A stretch of 64,000 bases of DNA from Isoetes taiwanensis. Taxonomy: Eukaryota > Streptophyta > Lycopodiopsida > Isoetales > Isoetaceae. Below, piece by piece: positions 58,190-64,000 of the stretch. The first letter of the stretch is position 1. The number at the start of each line of letters is the position of its first letter. Where the stretch lies: positions 1,738,001 to 1,802,000 of the forward strand of contig JAJEKV010000026.1 of assembly GCA_021234155.1 (NCBI GenBank), given 5' to 3'. The notes beneath the pieces were generated by a model that saw only the letters and a program-made list of their open reading frames with translations, was not told where the DNA came from and did not search any database. The translations under genes and the position numbers were made by a program.

Positions 58190-58664
58190 TGAGATTTTTC
58201 AAGCAAAATCACTTAGCAATGCCCAGCAATCAACTCAACAACTTTTCTTTTGAGCACAAGGTTATTCAACCATTGAAAATAATAACTAATCAATCAAGCT
58301 TTAAACAATATTGTGAACTTCACAAATGAACGAACATCTGCTTAAAACATCGAACTGGCAGTATTCGATCCCAAATTGTTACCGTGTAATCTCTATCTTC
58401 TGTACATCTTCGTTTATAGGGCCGGATCCGACCGCTATGACATGGTTCCAGCCTGTAAGGCAACCGTGTTGTTTTCCCCTTGCACTCAGGGAACTTTTAT
58501 ATTCGAATTTCGTTTTGCCTCCATCTTTTAACACATAAAGCATTTGTCACATAAAGCACTTATATGCATTTGCTTGCATCTCCAACTGTTAAATGTGAAT
58601 CTTCAACCTGTAAGACCATTTAACCTGTGTGATGATAAATGAACTTGTGTTACCAAATTCTACA
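58190..58664 (-). repeat. 5' LTR of the copia element
   Basis: 475 bp, the partner of 53463-53937, flanked by target duplication CCAAC at 58665-58669. Confidence 0.97.
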
Positions 58665-58669
58665 CCAAC

Positions 58670-59215
58670 AACAGCGATGGGCAACATGTTGTTTTTAAGT
58701 GTGGACCCAGAATTGGGGTTGTTGTGTTAGCATTTGGGGCTTCCAAAGGTTCAAGTTGTCCTAGAGTACGTAATTGCTCGGCCTTAGTTTGCTGACAAAG
58801 CTGACACTGCTTCATGTATCTTGCAATATACTTCTTCATGCCAGGCCAAAAGTAACTAGATCTTATCTTGAAATATGTCTTCATGAACCCTGCATGTTCG
58901 GCTATTGGACTGTTATGTGTATCATGGAGTATAAGCTTTCTAATACTTGAGGTATTTGGTACACATAATTTATTCTTGTAATAGAGGAGATCAACTTCCT
59001 TTTTGTAATGCCTAAAGGTATCAACTTCCTTATCAGTTCTGGTCTTCTTGTACAAGCTCTCCACACTTCCTTGAATTTGGGATCATTCGGAAGAGTGTGC
59101 TCAATGGTCTTGCCGAACTCATTGGTGAGGGTCGAGATGGCATGAGGCAACTGCTAATTTTGGATCTCTCTCCTTTCCTCTCCTCCGGAATGGATCGAAT
59201 CAAACCTGATGGATG
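58670..59215 (-). pseudogene. Ty3/gypsy relic, RNase H linker and integrase zinc domain
   Basis: Minus-strand pieces are LPHAISTLTNEFGKTI and NDPKFKEVWRACTRRPELIR, then a frame change to DTFRHYKKEVDLLYYKNKL and the HHCC domain (LILHDTHNSPIAEHAGFMKT, YFWPGMKKYIARYMKQC, CQQTKAEQL). The zinc ligands appear intact. The copia insertion at 58664 cuts it just past EPLEAPN. The matching downstream integrase is not recognisable on the other side of the copia element, so the relic was already decayed. Confidence 0.8.
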
Positions 59216-59733
59216 AGGCATATGCTCTAAGCATTGCTATTCTCCAAGGATTGAGGATCTATTCGAGGCCCTTTCATAAAGAGCTTATGGTCTATAATTT
59301 AGTTGTAGATACTATTAGATTTTCAAGAACAGTTGTTTTTCTCAGAATAGGTCCCGAAAACACATTCTTCAATGCTATTTCCTTTGATCCCACCTTCAAA
59401 AATTTAATAAGAGATAAAATTTTAGTGGCCACTTCAGAGAAACAAATCAAGCTATCAACCCTGATCCAGATCATCTTCTTATCCTAACCCTCCTTCTCCC
59501 CTCCCGATCCATTTCTTTCTGATAGAATTGTTTGAATTTGCAGGAAACGCAGGCTTTTGACTTTGGTTTAAATATCTCCATCAATGCTTTTCAACAATTC
59601 CATTGCCCGTAGTCCTTCTCCTGTCCCTCACCCCTTTCTCTTTTTTTTTTTGTCACCCCTTTTCTTCGATTTTTGTGCATAAGGAATTGTTCGATGGATG
59701 AGGCTGCTTCCTTTTCTCCAGAGCTATCATTCC
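59216..59733. other. No recognised gene; one unassigned open frame
   Basis: A plus-strand open frame, 59209-59487 (92 codons), includes VFLRIGPENTFFNAISFDP. I do not recognise it. A T-rich stretch lies at about 59640-59650. Confidence 0.3.
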
Positions 59734-60055
59734 GGGTAAAAGCATGTTAGGGTGTCCCTTAAAAAGTATTATTTAGTGACCAAAAAAGTACCTAAAAAGG
59801 TAGCCAGGACTGGGTACTGGGTACCTGTATAATATCTCAATATAAGGTATGTTTTAGAACTTTTTATATATATATTGATCTCCGATAGCATTATCTTTAT
59901 CTTAACTTTTAATATTAACATGTCCTTGACTTTTATTTTGGATTTTTGTATTAGTTTTAGTGAAAAGAAAAATGAGAAAGTACCCAGTTCTGAAGTACCT
60001 AGTGTATGTACTTTTGCAGGTTCCAAAAGTGGTACACCCTAACATGCTTTTACCC
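59734..60055. mobile_element. MITE with perfect 22-bp terminal inverted repeats
   Basis: The first 22 bases (59734-59755, starting GGGTAAAAGCATGTTAGG) are the exact reverse complement of the last 22 (60034-60055). The 322-bp element is flanked by TTCC on both sides, a possible 4-bp target duplication. Inside, GTACCTAAAAAGGTAG and GGGTACTGGGTACC have inverted counterparts near the other end (GTACCCAGTTCTGAAGTACC). It has no coding capacity. The superfamily is uncertain. Confidence 0.9.
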
Positions 60056-60519
60056 TTCCCTTTGTACCTTTCCCAGTCCCCTGGCTAGATTCTGCCCTTT
60101 CCTTGATTTGATCCCTCCACCCCCTTCTTTTTATATGACTCTCTCCAAACTCTTCTCCAAAACTCTTTTTTCTCGCACTCCTTTCTCTTGCCCAATCTCT
60201 CACCCACTCACCCCCAGCAGACGGCTTTCTGAAGTGAAGCAGAGCCCTCAAGATTCAAATTTGTCACTCGAAACCTAGTCGAGCAAGTTGATCGGGAGTA
60301 TCACACGAAATTACAGGAAAAACAAGACAAGAATTGGGAGCAGAGGATCCGAGCATCTATTTCAACCTCCTCAAAACTCAACAGAGGGCCTCGGTCATTA
60401 TCATGGAGCTTATGAAAGATGGGGAAGTCTACCAAGCATTCAGGACAAAAATGAAGAATATTTTAAATCTGGCAGATCTGATGACAAGCGATATATGTCC
60501 TAAACACTCTTGACAAAAT
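60056..60519. other. Flank between MITE and LINE
   Basis: Pyrimidine-rich at first, then mixed. It may hold the 5' UTR of the LINE; no coding match was found. Confidence 0.35.
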
Positions 60520-62183
60520 TCATCAAATTGATTTTTCTCTTACTGCCAAAATGGGTATCAAAATCTGGCCACTCCTTTTAAGACTGTTGCAGCCTCAAAA
60601 ATGGAGCTTATAGAACCACAATGGATGTTATCAAAGAAAGAGCAAACAAATGTTGCCGGAATCTCTGCTCGGATGCCGGCTGGAATAAGGTTACTTTTGA
60701 AATGGTTGATCTTTATACTACTGCCTGTCCACTCGAGGTTGAAGAATGGAAAAAGATTTTAAATATTATACCGAATATGCAATTCCAGACTCAGTAGTCA
60801 CCATGGAAGGCACTAAGTGCAAGCTACAAATCTGGGAAGTACAATTTCATAGTTCCTAAGACTACAAGAACATCGACAAAAATGGTTTCTTATTCCAGAA
60901 GATGCTACTCTTTGCAACTGCCCCAATACTATAATTGTTGGCGATAACCTCAACAACATCCACCACCTCGATAACGCAAGAAAGGTGGTTGTGGAAGTCC
61001 CTATCCATGGGAAGGCGAACAAAGTCAAGAGAAAACCTTCTTACTCTGAAATTTTAAGCAAATCTACTAATTCTAATCTTGCTTGTTCTAGTTTTTCAAC
61101 TGTTACAGGAGGGCCCTCCACTAGACATTCTTCCCTTGACCTTTCTGCAATCAAATAGAATTATGCCATCCATAAGTTTTCAGAGAGAGGTCTCATTCTC
61201 CATTTTCCTATTACCTGTCCAATTTCTAGTGAAGTTAAATTTTGGATAACCAAGATCCATAATTGTCCCATCTCCTTGATTCTTAAATTGGATCCCAAAA
61301 CTTTCGAGATAGGTTGTAGAGACCGATCCTATGCTAACTACCTCATCAAGAGGAAAATCAACTCTGTCGACAAGCGTGGAGTTATGAGATGGTTCTATGA
61401 TTTCATTCCTGGAGATCACTTGAACATCTCTATCACTACTTGGTTTACTTGCCCAAACCTCCCTCCCTCTTGCTAGACGAGAAACCACCTCCAGGCTATA
61501 GGTAATAGTCTTGGCCAAGTCTTCGGCATTATCATCCTCATACAAACTTTCCCTCCATGTGCATCTCCAAGCCCATTAATTCTTGCTGGAAAAATTCTTT
61601 GGAAGTCAAATTCTCTGATCTTAAGACCTTCAACCTCGATCTCTGCTACAACAAAACCCCCCTTCAAACAATTGAGGTTATGAAGAGAATTGAAATTAGA
61701 GAGGAGAACAAAGCTGCCTCTAAGGATAGCAAATATACTTGGACACCCGAAAAGTCAGCAACCCTACCACTAACAAAGGAGAATGCAATAGTTTTGAGGA
61801 GAAGGGTCTCTCAATTATCATTTATAAAGGTTTGGATAAAGGCTTGAAAGGTCCTCATAAGCAGGATCCTAACTATTCCATAGTTTCTAATTTTGTCCAT
61901 CCCATAGTTATCAATGATAGCGAGCCCAAAAGCTTTGATCTACCTAATAAGCTGGTTGTCACTGTTTTTAATCAGAAAAGGGAGTTTCTAATCGTCTAGA
62001 CAGTATCATCATCGAGGATATCACCAATGAGGAAGACTGGAAGGAAGTTGTTAACAAAAAGAAGACCAAGGAAAAGGACTCCAAAGACAAACTCACTCAT
62101 GGTAAGAATAAGGAGAATTCTCTTCCAATTAGGAGAAGCCCAAGAGAGCACTTTTCTCCTTATAAAAAAGGTCCCTCTTCTCA
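60520..62183 (+). pseudogene. LINE ORF1-like region (DUF4283-type), decayed
   Basis: Broken plus-strand frames read ACPLEVEEWKKILN (near 60740), VVVEVPIHGKANKVKRKPSY (near 60990), and SLILKLDPKTFEIGCRDRSY, then GVMRWFYDFIPGDHLN and ISITTWFTCPNLPPS (61276-61476). The last part resembles the nucleic-acid-binding DUF4283 domain found in plant LINE and related ORF1 proteins. Later pieces are Lys-rich. Stops and frame changes are frequent. It lies directly before the endonuclease-RT region in the usual LINE order. Confidence 0.6.
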
Positions 62184-64000
62184 ATGACTTGTGACATTAA
62201 AATTATTACTTGGAATATCCAGGGTATTAATGATTTAGCAAAGAGAGATAGACTAAAGGTAAGTCTTTCTTCCCTAAATCCTGATTTTTAACTCATTCAA
62301 GAGCACAAGTTGCATGACAGGGATTTTGCTATCAGCTTAGCTATATCCATCAACAGTATGGATTCTTGGAAAATTCCCTCCAATAATAGCTCTGGGGCAA
62401 TTGCCATTTGCTGGAATAAGAGTCTTGGCATCAGCAATGAGCTTCTTTTCAATGATATCTCTGGCAGATGGCAGCTTATAATTTTTCATTCCATGGTCAG
62501 AAATGGGTCCTCATTGAATATTTATGCTGATAATAGTTCTACTGAGAGGATTGATCTATGGAGCAGAATTAACAATAGCCTCCACAACCGTGATGTCGAA
62601 GAAATCATTATTGCTGGAGGTTTCAATATGGTCACCCACAGTTATATGAAGAAGGGTGGTAAGGAGACTTATTTTACGGGTATACTTGGTGTGCTAGGCT
62701 AAATTACCTATGTGGAAGGAATTCCTGGATAATTATCTATGATATCAAGGGTATGATGGAAGAAACTTGATGATGGTGCATCTATAGTATGTGTTGGTGT
62801 GTGATACCATATCGCAACAATTTCTAAGCCCTTGGAAACTAGTTGGGTTGCTAAGAAAGAGTTTGATTATATTACCATACAACTAGCTGAGTCGAATGCA
62901 AAGTGCAGTCTATATCTAGCTTCAGGTTCTTGATGCTAATCTTAAAGATCTTGGATGTTCAATTACAGCCCTCTGATGGTTGATGAACTGATTATTTGGA
63001 CCAGCCTGATCACGTCGAATAACTTGATCATCAATAATTATAGTTGGTCCAATCACAAAATTAATCCTACTTGCCTCCATGACAGATTCTATTTTAGTAA
63101 AGATTTATGCAATAACTGTAGCAGGGCTGACAATCTTCAAAGGCACTTTCTTTTTGAACACTTCCCTCAGCAGATTACCATTTCTATGAGCAATGCTCCT
63201 ACCATCAAAATATTGGCCTTGCCTCGATTTTCACCTTGGAAGAGCTGCAAAGTGTAGTGAACATGAAGAATGGGAAGTCCCCTGTTGCGACGGGACTGAA
63301 TTCTTCAAAGCAAATTGGAACATCCTTGGTGATTACATCCTCAACATTGCAAATGAGTTTATGATTAGAAAAATTCTTAGATAGTAGAATTAATTCTAGC
63401 TTTATTAATTTGATTCCTAAAATCCAGGAGCCTATCTCCTTTTCTGATTACAAACCTATCTCTTTGACTAATGTCATCTACAAGATCATTGCAGGGGTAG
63501 TTACTCAAAGGCTCAAGAATATTCTGACTACCATCATCATCAACTTAATTCAGTCAGCATACCTCAAAGGAGGAAGCATTTTGGACAATATCACTACTGC
63601 TGCTTTAAAACTGAGATGGACCAAAGATTCAAATCAGAAAGTGGCCCTCCTCATACTCGATATTACAAAGTCTTTTGACACGGTTAACTGGAATTTCCTT
63701 GTTCGTAGGAAATTAGACTTCAGTAAGAATGCAATCAAGGTTTTCCTAGAGATCCTTTACAACTCCTCCTATGCTTTAATCAATGGAGAGTGCAGTCTGA
63801 GGTTCAACATTAAAAGGGGAGTCAAGCAAGGGCGCCCTCTTGCTCCTTTCCTCTTCTTTATCATTATGGAAGATTTGCACAACAAATTCCAGAAAGCAAA
63901 GGAATAAAACTACATCAGAGGTTTGTATCTCCAGACCAATGATTGAACTGAACAAATTTTAAATGAGTATTTTGCAGATGACACTTTCGTGCTTATTTCC
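62184..64000 (+). pseudogene. LINE ORF2: endonuclease and reverse transcriptase, cut by the window end
   Basis: From ATG 62184 the frame opens with IKIITWNIQGINDLAKRDRL, the first motif of AP-type endonucleases. A TAA interrupts before LIQEHKL. The expected GDFN reads GGFN (IIIAGGFNMV), losing a catalytic Asp. After more frame changes comes NYSWSNHKINPTCLHDRFYF, ending the endonuclease domain. The reverse transcriptase then shows FINLIPKIQEPISFSDYKPI, LLILDITKSFDTVNW, GVKQGRPLAPFLFF and EYFADDTFVL at the window edge, so the catalytic Asp residues are present. It is an inactive L1-type element. Confidence 0.9.

Larger units (their letters stand above)
53463..58664 (-). mobile_element. Ty1/copia LTR retrotransposon, 5202 bp
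   Basis: The element has two 475-bp LTRs beginning TGTAGAATTTGG and ending AAAATCTCA in its own orientation. It is flanked by the 5-bp target duplication CCAAC (53458-53462 and 58665-58669). The primer-binding site TGGTATCAGAGCC lies two bases inside the 5' LTR, and a purine tract (GAAGGAGGAG) lies just before the 3' LTR. The LTRs differ at about 11 of 475 positions, nearly all transitions, so the insertion is fairly recent. It landed next to or inside an older gypsy relic. Confidence 0.97.

Overview
This is a stretch of nuclear DNA from a land plant with a repeat-rich genome. The protein families are plant ones: a UNE12/LRL-type bHLH factor, a plant RING-PHD protein, and decayed copies of WNK kinase, SRO/RCD1-type PARP, ETO1-like and PDR-type ABCG genes. 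Introns have GT-AG borders. The transposons include Ty1/copia with an initiator-Met tRNA primer site, several Ty3/gypsy relics, LINEs and a MITE. The density of decayed genes and the presence of tyrosine-recombinase (YR) elements suggest a large, slowly purged genome such as a fern or gymnosperm; that is a guess from style, not a match.

Layout. 1-15 kb: tandem repeats, a solo YR-element terminus (4.57-5.27 kb), a frameshifted ABCG relic (5.5-7.0 kb, minus), SINE-like repeats, a poly(A)-tailed retroposed sequence (9.6-10.2 kb), a 617-bp tandem triplication (11.1-13.0 kb), then decayed SRO and WNK genes (13.4-14.5 kb, minus). 15.7-22.0 kb: a 12-exon RING-PHD gene (plus) that reads through cleanly. 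22-29 kb: an 18S rRNA-like island, gypsy and LINE relics. 29.6-32.1 kb: a 7-exon bHLH gene (minus), also clean. 32-41 kb: minisatellites and broken gypsy integrases. 41.7-44.3 kb: a YR element (minus). 44.9-45.9 kb: gypsy integrase plus chromodomain relic. 46.8-48.7 kb: ETO1-like relic (minus). 49.4-52.5 kb: a second YR element with a third nested inside it. 53.5-58.7 kb: a 5.2-kb copia element with 475-bp LTRs and a 5-bp target duplication. 59.7-60.1 kb: a MITE with perfect 22-bp inverted termini. 60.5-64.0 kb: a LINE running off the window.

The most unusual material is the repeat family at 4.6, 41.7-44.3 and 49.4-52.5 kb. One member carries the C-terminal catalytic part of a tyrosine recombinase. 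The copies have split direct repeats (A1 - internal - B1A2 - B2), a short palindrome at each A start that could be the recombination core, and a nearly invariant 45-48 nt core inside a long stem whose arms differ between copies yet stay paired. The core has two U tracts facing each other around a GNRA-capped hairpin, which resembles the triple-helix RNA-stability elements (ENEs) known from some plant transposon RNAs. Only the RING-PHD and bHLH genes look functional; the rest is transposons and decaying gene copies.
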